This document shows positions 24,434 to 34,490 of a stretch of DNA of 64,000 bases, piece by piece. Each line of letters opens with the position of its first letter. Position 1 is the stretch's first letter. The stretch is from Oscillospiraceae bacterium (GTDB lineage Bacteria; Bacillota; Clostridia; Oscillospirales; CAG-382): contig SVRW01000001.1 in the NCBI GenBank assembly GCA_015064625.1, forward strand, positions 196,884-260,883. Direction: 5' to 3'. The notes under the pieces were generated by a model. It saw only the letters and a program-made list of their open reading frames with translations, was not told the DNA's origin and did no database searches. The position numbers and the translations under genes are program-made.

Positions 24434-25170
24434 TAAAAACAGAAATAAAATTTAAAAACGAAGATTTTGATAAAAATGGAAATCTGAAAGTTTCCTCTAT
24501 ACTTACGTATATGCAGGATGCCGCTGTGAAGGATGCAGAACAATTCGGTGCAACTCATCAGAATCTCCTTGATGACAATATGTTTTTCGCGGTTTACAGA
24601 AATATCGTGACTATAAAAGAAAATATAAAAAAAGGGACTGAAGGTATTTTTCTTGTAACGTTCCAATCGGATCACGACAGAATGAGATTTATGAGGAGTT
24701 ATTTTATATATCCTCTTGAATTCGAGCCTGACGTGACAAAAAATTTTGACCCATATGAAAATGCAATCATTTATTGCAACAGCATATGGATTTTAATGGA
24801 CTTTGAAAAGAGAACGCTTCTTCGAGGAAATGCGCTCAAATATCCCATTGAAGAGTATACCGTTCCTTTTGAACGTCAGTTGAAGGTTGATATAAACAAG
24901 GAAACTGCTGTAAAAAAAGGTGATTTTTTTGGTAAGGATTATTACATCGACGAAAACGGACACGTTAACAATGCAGCTTATGCAGATATTGCTTTTGATT
25001 TCGCTACAGATACCGAAATCATTAAATCATTTGACGTGACTTACGAGCATGAAATTCTTCCTGAAGAAAAAATTGAGGTTTATTATCAACAATCTGAAGG
25101 CAGTGAAAAACTCCTTGGAATAAAAAATATAAGCGGTGCAGTTTGCTTCTGCACTGAAATAAAATACTGA
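24430..25170 (+). CDS. Acyl-ACP thioesterase (FatA/FatB-like)
   Basis: 246 aa, double hot-dog protein. The first half has VSSILTYMQDAAVKDAEQFG, typical of the N-terminal hot-dog helix. The second has DENGHVNNAAYADIAFD, the conserved HVNN-x-x-Y motif near the catalytic site. These enzymes release fatty acids from acyl carrier protein in the cytoplasm. It is translationally coupled to the recombinase gene upstream (ATGA) and 23 bases from smpB. Substrate chain length cannot be deduced. Confidence 0.88.
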   Translation: MIKTEIKFKNEDFDKNGNLKVSSILTYMQDAAVKDAEQFGATHQNLLDDNMFFAVYRNIVTIKENIKKGTEGIFLVTFQSDHDRMRFMRSYFIYPLEFEPDVTKNFDPYENAIIYCNSIWILMDFEKRTLLRGNALKYPIEEYTVPFERQLKVDINKETAVKKGDFFGKDYYIDENGHVNNAAYADIAFDFATDTEIIKSFDVTYEHEILPEEKIEVYYQQSEGSEKLLGIKNISGAVCFCTEIKY

Positions 25171-25193
25171 AACAGTTAATTTTGTGAGGATAT

Positions 25194-25649
25194 ATGGCTT
25201 CCACATCTAAAAAACTTATAGCACAAAATAAAAAAGCAAGGCACGATTATTTCGTGGATGATACATTTGAAGCTGGGATAGAGCTTTGCGGGACAGAGGT
25301 GAAATCTCTGAGAAGCGGAGCGGTTAATCTCAAAGATTCATTTTGTCGTTTCAAAGACGGTGAGCTTTTTGCCATGGGCATACACATAAGCCCTTACGAA
25401 CAAGGAAATATTTTTAATAAAGACCCAAGGAGAGACAGAAAGCTTTTACTTCATAGAAAGGAACTGGACAGACTTTTTGGTGCTGTCAATAAAAAAGGTT
25501 TTTCCATAATTCCTTTAAGCTTCTATTTTTCAGGAAAATGGGTAAAAGTAGAGCTTGGACTATGCAGAGGCAAAAAGCTTTATGACAAACGCGAAGCCGA
25601 TGCAAAACGTACCATGGAAATGGAAGCTCGCAGAAGCAACGTTGACTAA
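25194..25649 (+). CDS. smpB: SsrA-binding protein SmpB
   Basis: 151 aa, normal length. Hallmarks: [41 protein letters not shown], the HISPYEQGN segment, and a basic C-terminal tail ([10 protein letters not shown]) after [14 protein letters not shown]. SmpB binds tmRNA and brings it to stalled ribosomes for trans-translation. The ATG follows GTGAGGA. No tmRNA gene is found next to it in this window. Confidence 0.97.
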   Translation: MASTSKKLIAQNKKARHDYFVDDTFEAGIELCGTEVKSLRSGAVNLKDSFCRFKDGELFAMGIHISPYEQGNIFNKDPRRDRKLLLHRKELDRLFGAVNKKGFSIIPLSFYFSGKWVKVELGLCRGKKLYDKREADAKRTMEMEARRSNVD

Positions 25650-25661
25650 TTGGAGTGTCTT

Positions 25662-26585
25662 ATGAAAGCTGACAGAGAAATTCAACCCAAAAGAAGCAAA
25701 AAACTTTTGCTGATAATAAATCCCGTTTCGGGAAAAGGTCTTGGAAAAAAATACACCTTTGGACTCGTATCATTTTTCACCCGTGAAGGTTTTTTAGTTA
25801 CGGTACATCCAACAGAGGCGGAAGCTAAGAGCAACGTTGACTTTATAGAAAAAAACGTTGCAAATTATGATTTGATAGTTTGCTGCGGTGGTGATGGAAC
25901 TCTCAACGAATCAATATCAGGTATTATGAAATCAAAATCAAACGTTCCCATGGGATACATTCCCTTGGGTACGACGAATGATTTTGCTAAAACTCTTGGA
26001 ATATCCACCTCCCCCTTGGAAGCGGCTTCTTCAATAATAAAAAGCAAAATTAAAAAAATAGACTGCGGTTTATTTAATGGCAAAACCTTTGTTTACGTTG
26101 CCGCTATAGGTGCATTTACACAGGCATCGTACGGAGCATCCCCTGCCGAGAAAAGATATCTTGGTACTCTGGCTTACGTTTTAAAGGGAATAGAAAGCCT
26201 TGCCACTTTGAAGCCTTTTCATCTTAAGGCAAAGATAAACAATGAGATAATTGAAGGTAATTATTTGTACGCCTCAGTTTCTAATACAACTTCCCTTGGT
26301 GGATTTTTCAAGCTTGACCCTTCAAAAGTTAAAATTGATGACGGCATTTTTGAAGTTGTTCTCATAAAGGCTCCCGACAATCTAACAGAAAAAGGAAAGC
26401 TGGTTACTGGGTTGCTTACGGAAAGTCTCAATTCAGAATACGTAGATCTGTTCTATACGTCAGATATAAAAATAAAGCTTGACAGTCCCATGGCATGGTC
26501 TCTCGACGGAGAAAATGGCGGAGAACATAAAGATATAATAATAAAAAATCTGTCAGGCAGTATCAATATGCTGGGAATAAAATAA
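25662..26585 (+). CDS. Diacylglycerol/lipid kinase (DagK/YegS family)
   Basis: 307 aa from ATG 25662, with TTGGAG upstream and 12 bases after smpB. The catalytic domain starts LLLIINPVSGKG and has the nucleotide loop CCGGDGTLNESISG and PLGTTNDFAKTLGI, all diagnostic. The C-terminal beta-sandwich ends with LDGENGGEHK. Enzymes of this family phosphorylate diacylglycerol or related lipids at the membrane to recycle them into phosphatidic acid. A second, divergent member is at 61777-62688. Confidence 0.92.
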   Translation: MKADREIQPKRSKKLLLIINPVSGKGLGKKYTFGLVSFFTREGFLVTVHPTEAEAKSNVDFIEKNVANYDLIVCCGGDGTLNESISGIMKSKSNVPMGYIPLGTTNDFAKTLGISTSPLEAASSIIKSKIKKIDCGLFNGKTFVYVAAIGAFTQASYGASPAEKRYLGTLAYVLKGIESLATLKPFHLKAKINNEIIEGNYLYASVSNTTSLGGFFKLDPSKVKIDDGIFEVVLIKAPDNLTEKGKLVTGLLTESLNSEYVDLFYTSDIKIKLDSPMAWSLDGENGGEHKDIIIKNLSGSINMLGIK

Positions 26586-26643
26586 ATATGATATATTTTC
26601 GGTAATTTTTGTAATAATTTTTTATGCATTTTTAAAAATAGTC

Positions 26644-26672
26644 TTGACTTAATATAAAAAATTGTGTATAAT
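26644..26672 (+). promoter_or_regulatory. Promoter of secDF
   Basis: TTGACT at 26644-26649, 17-base spacer, perfect TATAAT at 26667-26672; expected start of the transcript near 26679. Confidence 0.88.
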
Positions 26673-26675
26673 ACT

Positions 26676-26734
26676 CCTGTTGACTGTAAAGTGATATAAT
26701 GCAGTCAACAGGTCTATGTCGCAAAAGGCGGCAT
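26676..26734 (+). promoter_or_regulatory. Structured 5' leader of secD
   Basis: Two hairpins lie between promoter and gene: an 11-bp perfect stem CCTGTTGACTG (26676-26686) with CAGTCAACAGG (26702-26712), and ATGTCGC (26716-26722) with GCGGCAT (26728-26734). A Shine-Dalgarno GGGAGG follows near 26753. The transcript would begin a few bases inside the first stem. No known riboswitch class is recognised; it may stabilise the mRNA. Confidence 0.5.
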
Positions 26735-26766
26735 GAAGCAACTTATTATACCGGGAGGATTAAACT

Positions 26767-28110
26767 ATGAATTGGTTTAAAGCGGTCTCTGTATCCAAGT
26801 TTGTGCTCTGGATACTCTGCACAGTTTTACTTTTCGCTATCGCTCTTTTAGGCACACCGGACTTTTTGTTCCTTGGCTCACAGGGCGTTTTTGAAGAAGG
26901 TGCCATCAAATTGGGTCTTGACCTTAACGGTGGTTCTATTATTACTTACGAAGCTGTTCCCCAAGAAGGTAACGACGAAATCACGTCTGACGGTATGGCT
27001 GACGTTGAAGAAGTTATGCGTAGACGTCTTGACAATCTTGGATATACAGAAGCTTTGGTTTATATTGTTGGTGATAACTGTATCCGTATAGAGATCCCCG
27101 GTATTTCCAATCCTACGGAAGCTGTTGAAACAATTGGTTCCACAGCTAAGCTTTCTTTTACCGATAATGACGGTGTCGAATTCATGACAGGTGACCACGT
27201 TAAAGACGCTATTGCACAATATGGCGATTCTGACGGTGACGGCGTTGCTGAATATTTCGTTGCTTTGAATTTCAATTCCGAAGGTGCTTCCAAATTTGCT
27301 GAGGCTACTGAAAGAGTTTCAAAGCTTTCATCTTCAAGTGCAAACTATATTTGCATCTATCTTGATAACAACGTTATCTCCAAAGCGTCCGTTAAAGAAA
27401 AAATTTCAGGCGGAAGCGCTGTTATAAGCGGTGACTTCTCCCTTGAAGAAGCAAGAGAGCTTGCAGCTCTTATCAACGGTGGTTCTCTCCCCTACGATCT
27501 TCTCTGTGATGGTGAACACGGAAGTCTCAGCTCCGTTGCCGCATCTCTCGGTGAACGTTCCTTGGAGACAAGCCTTATTGCAGGCGGTATCGGTATTTTG
27601 CTCGTTATCATCTATATGATAATTATTTACAGATTCCCAGGTCTTATTTCTGCTCTCTGTCTCTTGGCATACACTTCGTTGATGGGAATTCTTCTTATCG
27701 TAACAAATGCTAACCTCACACTTCCAGGTATTGCAGGTATTATTCTCGGTATCGGTATGGCAGTTGACGCTAACGTTGTTATATTCGAAAGAATCAAGGA
27801 AGAAATCAGAGCAGGTAAATCTACAGCCGCATCTGTTAAAGCGGGTTTCTCAAATGCTCTTTCCGCTGTTATTGACTCCAACATTACAACCCTTATTGCC
27901 GCAGGTGTTCTTTGGTTCCTCGGTTCAGGTTCAATTCAAGGATTCGCTGTTACTCTCATAATGAGTGTTATTGTTTCCATGATTACATCTGTTCTTGTTA
28001 CCAAATCCTACCTCAAAATTGCAATTGATTTAGGGATTACAAAAATTTCCGCTTACGGTGTAAAGCACAGCGAACTTAATGCTTTATCCGATAGTGAATC
28101 TGCGAAATAA
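26767..28110 (+). CDS. secD: Protein translocase subunit SecD
   Basis: 447 aa. SecD works with SecF in the membrane to help protein export after SecA-driven translocation. It has an N-terminal membrane helix, the GLDLNGGSIITYE motif, a short extracytoplasmic P1 domain, and a C-terminal block of five membrane helices with TLPGIAGIILGIGMAVDANVVIFERIKEE, the family signature. Start ATG follows GGGAGG. secF follows after 13 bases. No yajC is present upstream. Confidence 0.96.
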   Translation: MNWFKAVSVSKFVLWILCTVLLFAIALLGTPDFLFLGSQGVFEEGAIKLGLDLNGGSIITYEAVPQEGNDEITSDGMADVEEVMRRRLDNLGYTEALVYIVGDNCIRIEIPGISNPTEAVETIGSTAKLSFTDNDGVEFMTGDHVKDAIAQYGDSDGDGVAEYFVALNFNSEGASKFAEATERVSKLSSSSANYICIYLDNNVISKASVKEKISGGSAVISGDFSLEEARELAALINGGSLPYDLLCDGEHGSLSSVAASLGERSLETSLIAGGIGILLVIIYMIIIYRFPGLISALCLLAYTSLMGILLIVTNANLTLPGIAGIILGIGMAVDANVVIFERIKEEIRAGKSTAASVKAGFSNALSAVIDSNITTLIAAGVLWFLGSGSIQGFAVTLIMSVIVSMITSVLVTKSYLKIAIDLGITKISAYGVKHSELNALSDSESAK

Positions 28111-28123
28111 GGAGGTCTGTAAA

Positions 28124-29038
28124 ATGAAAAATTATAACTTCATGGAAAAACAAAAAACAGCCTTCATTATCGCAGCTGTGGTTATCGTTTTAGGCGTTGT
28201 TTCAATGATTTTCAGAGGATTTAACCTTGATATCGACTTTGCAGGCGGTTCTGAACTTTCAGTAACTATCGGCAAAAATGTTTCAGGCGAAATCGATACT
28301 ATCAAGGATATCGTTAAAGAAGCAACAGGATTAGAAGCTTCTTCCGTTGCAAAATCCGGTGCTGATTCCAATCAGGCGATTATTAAAACAAAAGAGCTTT
28401 CCACGGAACAAACTGATAAGCTTTTCGAAGCTTTGAAAGAAAAATATGATCTTAAAGCAGACACCTTTGATTCTATTGATACAGTAGGTTCTACGATAAG
28501 CGGAGAAACTCAGAAAACAGCTATTATGTCATGTTTGATCGCTGTTCTTCTCATTCTCGTTTATATTACAATTCGTTTCCAGTTTACCTCTGGACTTTCA
28601 TCCATAGCCTGTCTTGCATTTAACATTTTCACAATGCTTGCATTCTATTCTTTGTTACAGATTCCTGTAAACTCAAATCTTATTGCAGCTTGTCTTACAA
28701 TTCTCGGTTACTCAATCAACGCTACAATCGTTGTATTTGACCGTGTAAGAGAAAACAACAAGAAATTCAAACAAACAAGCTTTGAAGAAAATGCAAACAA
28801 CGCTATCAAACAAACTTTGGCCCGTTCGGTTAGCACAACAATTACAACCCTTCTTACCATTACAATGGTTTACATTCTCGGCGTAGACTCCATCAAAAAC
28901 TTTGCACTTCCTATAATCATAGGTATTATCGCCGGTGTGTTCTCTTCTGTTTTCCTTGGTGCTCCCCTTTGGAGTTTCTTCAACAAGATTTTTGCAAAAA
29001 AATCAAAACAGAACAAAACAGAGCTTAATAAAGCATAA
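28124..29038 (+). CDS. secF: Protein translocase subunit SecF
   Basis: 304 aa from ATG 28124, directly after GGAGG; an upstream in-frame start lies inside secD and is not needed. It shows FRGFNLDIDFAGGSELSV near the N-terminus and the C-terminal membrane block with NATIVVFDRVREN and LARSVSTTITTLLT, all SecF signatures. It pairs with SecD; the operon ends at the terminator just downstream. Confidence 0.96.
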   Translation: MKNYNFMEKQKTAFIIAAVVIVLGVVSMIFRGFNLDIDFAGGSELSVTIGKNVSGEIDTIKDIVKEATGLEASSVAKSGADSNQAIIKTKELSTEQTDKLFEALKEKYDLKADTFDSIDTVGSTISGETQKTAIMSCLIAVLLILVYITIRFQFTSGLSSIACLAFNIFTMLAFYSLLQIPVNSNLIAACLTILGYSINATIVVFDRVRENNKKFKQTSFEENANNAIKQTLARSVSTTITTLLTITMVYILGVDSIKNFALPIIIGIIAGVFSSVFLGAPLWSFFNKIFAKKSKQNKTELNKA

Positions 29039-29044
29039 TCAATT

Positions 29045-29083
29045 AAGCGGTAGCCGGCATATTGTCCAAGCTACCGCTTTTTA
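29045..29083 (+). terminator. Terminator of secDF
   Basis: AAGCGGTAGC pairs with GCTACCGCTT around a 15-base loop, followed by TTTATA. Confidence 0.85.
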
Positions 29084-29124
29084 TAAAAAATTCTTAAATG
29101 ATAATTTGAAAGGATACTTTTATT

Positions 29125-30129
29125 ATGGTACTTATAACAGGAATTGCAGGATACATTGGTTCTCACACAGCATACGCGCTCTCTCAGGCAGGCTTTGAAT
29201 TTGTTGGAATGGATAATTTTGCTAACAGCAGAAAAGAAAACATTGATACATTAAGAGAGCTTACAGGAAAAGATTTTAAATTTTATGAAGTAGATATGCT
29301 TGACGATGCAGGAATGGAAAAAATTTTTGCTGAAAATCAAATTGATTCAGTTATCCATTTCGCAGGTCTTAAAGCAGTTGGTGAATCCGTTGAAAAACCC
29401 GTTCTTTATTATCATAACAACATAACGGGAACGCTTATCCTTCTTGAAAAAATGAAAAAATACGGCTGCAAAAAGATTGTATTTTCTTCTTCTGCAACAG
29501 TTTATGGAAATCCTGCTGTTGTTCCTGTTAACGAAGATATGCCTACCTCAACAACAAACCCCTATGGCTCTACAAAGCTTATGATTGAAAACATCCTTAA
29601 GGACGTTTGTGTTGCAGACAAGGATTTTTGTGCAGTTCTTCTCAGATATTTCAATCCTATCGGTGCACATAAATGCAAAAAAATCGGTGAAAATCCCAAT
29701 GGAATTCCCAACAACCTTATGCCCAGACTTTGTCAGGCAGCCTTGGGTATAACTGAATCTCTTACAGTTTTCGGTACAGATTATCCTACTCATGACGGCA
29801 CAGGCGTCAGAGATTATATTCACGTATGTGACCTTGCAGACGGTCATACAGCCGCTTTGAAGAAAGCTATGGATTCCACAGGCGCTCTCACATATAATCT
29901 GGGTACAGGCAATGGATACAGCGTTTTCGATCTTATACACACCTTCTCCAGAGTTAACGGTGTTGAGATTCCTTACAAAATCTGTCCTCGCCGTCCCGGT
30001 GACGTTCCTGCTGTTTACGCTTGTCCTGACAAGGCATTTAATGAATTAGGCTGGAAAGCACAGTATGATCTTGAAGATATGTGCCGTGATAGCTGGGAAT
30101 TTATTAAAGAAGCAACAAAAAACAACTAA
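29125..30129 (+). CDS. galE: UDP-glucose 4-epimerase GalE
   Basis: 334 aa, extended short-chain dehydrogenase. It interconverts UDP-glucose and UDP-galactose using tightly bound NAD. N-terminal dinucleotide motif GIAGYIGSH (the usual second Gly is Ile), catalytic SSSATVYG serine region and NPYGSTK (Tyr-x-x-x-Lys), then RYFNPIGAH and a C-terminal RRPGDVPAVYA block. The start follows GAAAGGA. The next gene starts 10 bases later. A galM homologue sits about 14 kb away in another operon, so galactose metabolism is distributed. Confidence 0.94.
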   Translation: MVLITGIAGYIGSHTAYALSQAGFEFVGMDNFANSRKENIDTLRELTGKDFKFYEVDMLDDAGMEKIFAENQIDSVIHFAGLKAVGESVEKPVLYYHNNITGTLILLEKMKKYGCKKIVFSSSATVYGNPAVVPVNEDMPTSTTNPYGSTKLMIENILKDVCVADKDFCAVLLRYFNPIGAHKCKKIGENPNGIPNNLMPRLCQAALGITESLTVFGTDYPTHDGTGVRDYIHVCDLADGHTAALKKAMDSTGALTYNLGTGNGYSVFDLIHTFSRVNGVEIPYKICPRRPGDVPAVYACPDKAFNELGWKAQYDLEDMCRDSWEFIKEATKNN

Positions 30130-30139
30130 TTATTATAAA

Positions 30140-31315
30140 ATGAATTTTACACTATTACGAGTTTCTTTTATATTACTGACTGTATCTGTTTTTCTCACTT
30201 CTTGCAATTTTTCCCGAAGTAACAATACATCCAATTACGAAACAGAATCAAGTGGTGAAATGTTTTATTCTTCGGAATCTTATGATTCCGAAGAAACTGA
30301 TTTGTCAGATAATTCAGAAGTCAGCTTTGATTTTTCGGAATTTTCTTCTAACTCTGAAAATTACTCTACTTCGGAAGAAAATATTTTTTTATCATCTCAA
30401 GAAGAAAATGAAAGCTCATTGGAAGAAATAATTTCAGAAGAAAGCATTGATGAAAGCCCGGAAGACAGTTTGGATGAAAGTATTGAAGTATCTTCCTCAG
30501 AAGGATTTATTGAACCTGAAGGATTTACTGTTACAACCCCAAATGGTAACGTTTTTGAAACAAATTGCAAAAATGAAAAAGCACTTTCAATAATGGGCGA
30601 GATTGCTGATACAGCATCAAAATATAACAAAGCTACTGTTTATTATACGGACACGGAGCAAAAATATTTTTTTGCATTTGGTGCTGAAAACATTCACAAC
30701 ACGGCAAGCACAATAAAAGCTCCTTATGCAACATACATCCTTAAAAGCGGAGCTGACCTTTCGGAAGTTCTCGTTATGGAAAAAAGGCACGTTCATTCAG
30801 GAAGCGGCGTTTTAAAGAACAAAGCTGTAGGTAGTAAATTCACAGTTGAAGAACTTATCGGTTATATGATAAGAAGAAGCGACAACACAGCTTACGCTAT
30901 GCTTCTTGAAAGGTTTGGAACATCGGGCTTCAGAGAATATGCCAAAAGTCTTGATATCAATTACAGACTGCCCGAAAGCGGATATACAACTTGCACCATT
31001 CGTGAAATGGCATCATTCCTTCTTGATATTTATCGTTATGAGGGTACTGAAAATGGTGATTTTCTCATTAAACAAATGAAGAATTGTTCTTACTCGCTCC
31101 AGATTCCAAAAGCCGTTTCTTATCCCGTAGCTCATAAATTTGGGTTTATTTATGAAGGGAAAGGCTTCCACGATATGGCTATTGTTTATGCCCCTACCCC
31201 ATATCTTGAACTTATTTTCACAAGAATAAACGGAACAGTATACGACACAGAGGCTTTTTTGGAAATTGGAAAGCTTGTTGAATCTCTTAACAAAGAGCTT
31301 TCTGAAAAATATTAA
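30140..31315 (+). CDS. Lipoprotein with a serine beta-lactamase/transpeptidase-like fold
   Basis: 391 aa from ATG 30140 (an earlier frame start overlaps galE and hides the signal peptide). Lipobox LTSC, Cys22, then about 110 residues of Ser/Glu-rich linker. The C-terminal 250 residues match class A beta-lactamase-like hydrolases: STIK (SxxK nucleophile) in NTASTIKAPY, SDN in RRSDNTAYAMLLERFG, and HKFG at the KTG position. The KTG-to-KFG change and the absence of a clear ExxLN motif argue against true antibiotic hydrolysis; a wall peptidase or esterase role is as likely. It lies in the galE-lepA operon. Confidence 0.8.
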   Translation: MNFTLLRVSFILLTVSVFLTSCNFSRSNNTSNYETESSGEMFYSSESYDSEETDLSDNSEVSFDFSEFSSNSENYSTSEENIFLSSQEENESSLEEIISEESIDESPEDSLDESIEVSSSEGFIEPEGFTVTTPNGNVFETNCKNEKALSIMGEIADTASKYNKATVYYTDTEQKYFFAFGAENIHNTASTIKAPYATYILKSGADLSEVLVMEKRHVHSGSGVLKNKAVGSKFTVEELIGYMIRRSDNTAYAMLLERFGTSGFREYAKSLDINYRLPESGYTTCTIREMASFLLDIYRYEGTENGDFLIKQMKNCSYSLQIPKAVSYPVAHKFGFIYEGKGFHDMAIVYAPTPYLELIFTRINGTVYDTEAFLEIGKLVESLNKELSEKY

Positions 31316-31337
31316 AATATAGATTTAAGGTAATTTA

Positions 31338-33143
31338 ATGGATATCAACAAAATAAGAAATTTCTCAATTATTGCTCATATTGACCATGGTAAATCCACC
31401 TTGGCTGACAGACTGCTCGAAAAAACGAATTCCATATCACAACGAGAAATGGACGATAGAATTCTTGACAATATGGAATTGGAAAAAGAGCGTGGAATTA
31501 CAATAAAGGCTCGTGCCGTTTGCTTTAAATACAAAGCAAACGATGGTGAAACATATACCTTCAACCTAATAGACACTCCTGGTCACGTTGACTTCAACTA
31601 CGAAGTAAGCCGTTCGCTCAAAGCTTGTGAAGGAGCTTTATTGGTAGTTGATGCAACACAAGGTATTCAGGCTCAAAGCCTTGCAAATGCCTATCTTGCT
31701 ATAGAAGCTGACCTTGAAATTGTGCCTGTAATAAATAAAATAGATTTGGCAAGCGCTAATCCTGATGCCGCAAAAGAAGAAATTGAGGAGATTATTGGCA
31801 TTCCTGCTGATTATGCTCCGTTGATTTCTGCAAAGTGCGGAATAAACATCGAAGATGTTTTAGAAGCGGTTGTCAAATACATCCCTGCTCCTAAAGGAGA
31901 TCCTTCTGCTCCTCTTAAGGCATTGATTTTTGACTCTTATTTTGACGCATACAAGGGTGTTATAGTTTACATCCGTGTTATGGAAGGAACGTTGAAAATC
32001 GGTGATGCCGTTAAAATGATGAACACAGGAAAAGTTTTCGAAACAATAGAGGTTGGAACTCTTTCCGCATTCGGATTTAATAATTCAGGTGTGCTTTCCG
32101 CAGGTGAGGTTGGTTTTTTCACAGCGAGCATTAAAAATATTGCAGATACTGAAGTTGGTGACACAGTTACCTTTGCTGAAAACGGCACAGAAACACCTCT
32201 TGAAGGATTCAGAAAAGCTTTGCCAATGGTTTTCAGCGGTATCTACCCCGCCGATGGTTCACGTCTTGGTGACTTGAGAGATGCTCTTGAAAAGCTCAGA
32301 CTAAACGATTCTGCCTTTATTTTCGAGCCTGAAACATCACTGGCGTTAGGATTTGGTTTCAGATGCGGTTTTCTCGGTCTTCTTCATATGGAAGTTATTC
32401 AAGAAAGGCTTGAAAGAGAATTCAATCTTGACCTTATCACAACAGCTCCCAGCGTTATTTACGAGTTAAAGCTCAACAACGGAAAGACCGTATATATTGA
32501 CAACCCGTCAAATTATCCAAGCCCAGAAGAAATTGACGTCGCCTCTGAGCCTGTCGTCAAAGCAACTATAATTACACCCGCAACCTTTGTTGGAAATATT
32601 ATGGAGCTTTGTCAAGATAGACGAGGAACTTTTGTTGATATGAAATATATAACCTCAGACAGAGCTGAGCTTCATTACGAGCTTCCTTTGAATGAGATAA
32701 TATACGACTTTTTCGATACTTTGAAATCAAGAACAAAGGGTTATGCTTCCCTTGACTATGAGCCTATGGGATACAAACCTTCTAAACTTGTAAAGCTTGA
32801 TTTCTTACTTAACGGAGAAGGTGTGGATTCCCTTTCTCTTATTGTTCACGCTGATAAAGCTTATCCAAGAGCAAGAAGAATTTGTGAAAAGCTAAAAGAC
32901 AATATTGACCGTCAGCTCTTTGAAGTTCCCGTACAAGCTGCCATCGGTGGAAAGATAATTGCGAGAGAAACTGTAAAAGCTATGAGAAAAGACGTTCTTG
33001 CAAAATGCTACGGTGGTGACATAACGAGAAAGAAAAAGCTCCTTGAAAAGCAAAAAGAGGGTAAAAAGAAAATGCGCTCTCTGGGAAGCGTTGAGGTTTC
33101 AAAAGAAGCGTTTATGGCGGTTCTTAAACTCGACGATGACTAA
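31338..33143 (+). CDS. lepA: Elongation factor 4 (LepA)
   Basis: 601 aa. Ribosome-associated GTPase. G1 [10 protein letters not shown]3 DTPGHVDF, G4 NKID, followed by domains II, III, V and the LepA-specific C-terminal domain ([16 protein letters not shown], then [41 protein letters not shown] as separate blocks). Immediately followed by the hemW-like gene with an 8-base overlap, the same order as in Bacillus. Confidence 0.97.
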   Translation: MDINKIRNFSIIAHIDHGKSTLADRLLEKTNSISQREMDDRILDNMELEKERGITIKARAVCFKYKANDGETYTFNLIDTPGHVDFNYEVSRSLKACEGALLVVDATQGIQAQSLANAYLAIEADLEIVPVINKIDLASANPDAAKEEIEEIIGIPADYAPLISAKCGINIEDVLEAVVKYIPAPKGDPSAPLKALIFDSYFDAYKGVIVYIRVMEGTLKIGDAVKMMNTGKVFETIEVGTLSAFGFNNSGVLSAGEVGFFTASIKNIADTEVGDTVTFAENGTETPLEGFRKALPMVFSGIYPADGSRLGDLRDALEKLRLNDSAFIFEPETSLALGFGFRCGFLGLLHMEVIQERLEREFNLDLITTAPSVIYELKLNNGKTVYIDNPSNYPSPEEIDVASEPVVKATIITPATFVGNIMELCQDRRGTFVDMKYITSDRAELHYELPLNEIIYDFFDTLKSRTKGYASLDYEPMGYKPSKLVKLDFLLNGEGVDSLSLIVHADKAYPRARRICEKLKDNIDRQLFEVPVQAAIGGKIIARETVKAMRKDVLAKCYGGDITRKKKLLEKQKEGKKKMRSLGSVEVSKEAFMAVLKLDDD

Positions 33144-34272
33144 AAAAGAATTTTCTATTTACGTTCATATTCCTTTCTGTATTTCAAAATGCGCATACTG
33201 TGCATTTTACTCGGAAAAATATGACAAGGAAGAATCCCTCAAATACGTAAATGCATTGAAAAAAGCAATATCGTATTTTTCTGCTTTAAATGATGTCAAG
33301 GGAAGAACGGTTAAAACTATTTATTTTGGTGGCGGAACACCTACTGCCATTGGGGCGGAATTACTTTGCGATACTTTGGAGCATATAAAAAATTGCTTCG
33401 ATTTATCACAGGACTGCGAAATAACATTTGAAGCTAATCCTAAAACCGTATCTTTTCAAGACTCTCTTAAATTGAAAAATGCGGGATTCAATCGTGTTTC
33501 ACTTGGAATTCAGACAACAAACAACGAAAGATTGAAAATGTTAGGACGGATTCACACCTGGGAAGATGCTGTATCTGCATATAAAGATTTAAAAAATGCA
33601 GATTTTTCAAATATTTCCGTGGATTTAATGTACGCATTGCCAAACACGGAGATTGAAGATTTATTTGAAGATATAAAGAATATTTCTTTCCTTGAACCTT
33701 CGCATATTTCTGCCTACGCATTATCATTGGAAGAAGGAACTCCCCTTTTCAAATCAAAAAATAATTTTGTTTTTCCAGATGACGAATCCCAGCTTGATAT
33801 GTATTTGTCAATTTGTGAAAAGCTCTCCGAGCTTGGCTTCAGCCATTACGAAATATCAAATTTCTCACGGCCTTCCATGGAATCACGTCATAATAAAGGA
33901 TATTGGACAAGACGAAATTACATCGGATTTGGTTCGGGTGCTCATTCCCTTTGGGATAATAAACGTTTCTATTCAATTTCAAACAGAAAAGATTTTATTA
34001 AGCTTATCGAAGCTTCAAAGATGGAAACTGCTATTGGATTGGATAGCTATGACGTTGTTTCAGGAAAAGAAATACTTGAAGAAGAAATAATGCTTTCTCT
34101 GAGAACTTCTTCAGGTATAAATCTGAAAAAGATTTCTCCGACATTGGAAAAATTTGTGAAAGAAGGACTTGCAACTTTCAACGAAGGTGTTTTCTCTCTT
34201 ACTGATAAAGGCTTTTTCGTATCCAATTACATTATTTATTACGTATGCAAGGAGCTTATATATGATTCATAA
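33136..34272 (+). CDS. hemW: HemW-like radical SAM protein
   Basis: 378 aa from ATG 33136, overlapping the end of lepA by 8 bases. Radical SAM cluster motif CISKCAYC (Cys15, Cys19, Cys22), then [36 protein letters not shown] and [12 protein letters not shown]. These are HemW/HemN features. HemW is a heme chaperone or coproporphyrinogen dehydrogenase-like protein; the lepA neighbourhood favours HemW. The C-terminal HemN domain is present but short. Start of the following 58-aa gene overlaps its stop. Confidence 0.92.
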   Translation: MTKKEFSIYVHIPFCISKCAYCAFYSEKYDKEESLKYVNALKKAISYFSALNDVKGRTVKTIYFGGGTPTAIGAELLCDTLEHIKNCFDLSQDCEITFEANPKTVSFQDSLKLKNAGFNRVSLGIQTTNNERLKMLGRIHTWEDAVSAYKDLKNADFSNISVDLMYALPNTEIEDLFEDIKNISFLEPSHISAYALSLEEGTPLFKSKNNFVFPDDESQLDMYLSICEKLSELGFSHYEISNFSRPSMESRHNKGYWTRRNYIGFGSGAHSLWDNKRFYSISNRKDFIKLIEASKMETAIGLDSYDVVSGKEILEEEIMLSLRTSSGINLKKISPTLEKFVKEGLATFNEGVFSLTDKGFFVSNYIIYYVCKELIYDS

Positions 34273-34438
34273 CGAATACACAAAAGATGATATTCCACAA
34301 ATATGCGCAAACTGTCAGTTTTCAACTGAAATTTCAGGAATGGAATATTTTTTGTGCGAAAAAAAAGGAGTTGTTGAACCAACCGACAACTGCAAAAAAT
34401 ATAAATTTGATATTTTCAAATATAAACCGCATAAATAA
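34262..34438 (+). CDS. 58-aa cysteine-motif protein coupled to hemW
   Basis: A small protein starting at ATG 34262 inside the last codons of hemW. It carries a CxxC (CANC) near residue 15, then FLCEKKGVV and NCKKYKFD, so four cysteines are spaced as in a small zinc or iron site. The pattern C-x2-C...C-x-K-K-G-V-V...C-K-x-Y resembles a conserved short family of Clostridia that I know only as uncharacterised. Coupled translation suggests a function with HemW or simple operon economy. Ends at a terminator. Confidence 0.7.
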   Translation: MIHNEYTKDDIPQICANCQFSTEISGMEYFLCEKKGVVEPTDNCKKYKFDIFKYKPHK

Positions 34439-34444
34439 AAATCA

Positions 34445-34478
34445 TCCTCTTTTGCAAAAGCAAAAGAGGAATTTTTTT
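34445..34478 (+). terminator. Terminator of the galE-lepA-hemW operon
   Basis: TCCTCTTTTGC pairs with GCAAAAGAGGA around AAAA, followed by ATTTTTTTT. Confidence 0.92.
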
Positions 34479-34490
34479 TAAATACAATAT

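Noticed and set aside
25194-26766. A tmRNA gene near smpB
   Set aside because: No tRNA-Ala-like ends or tag-peptide frame were found in the flanking sequence.
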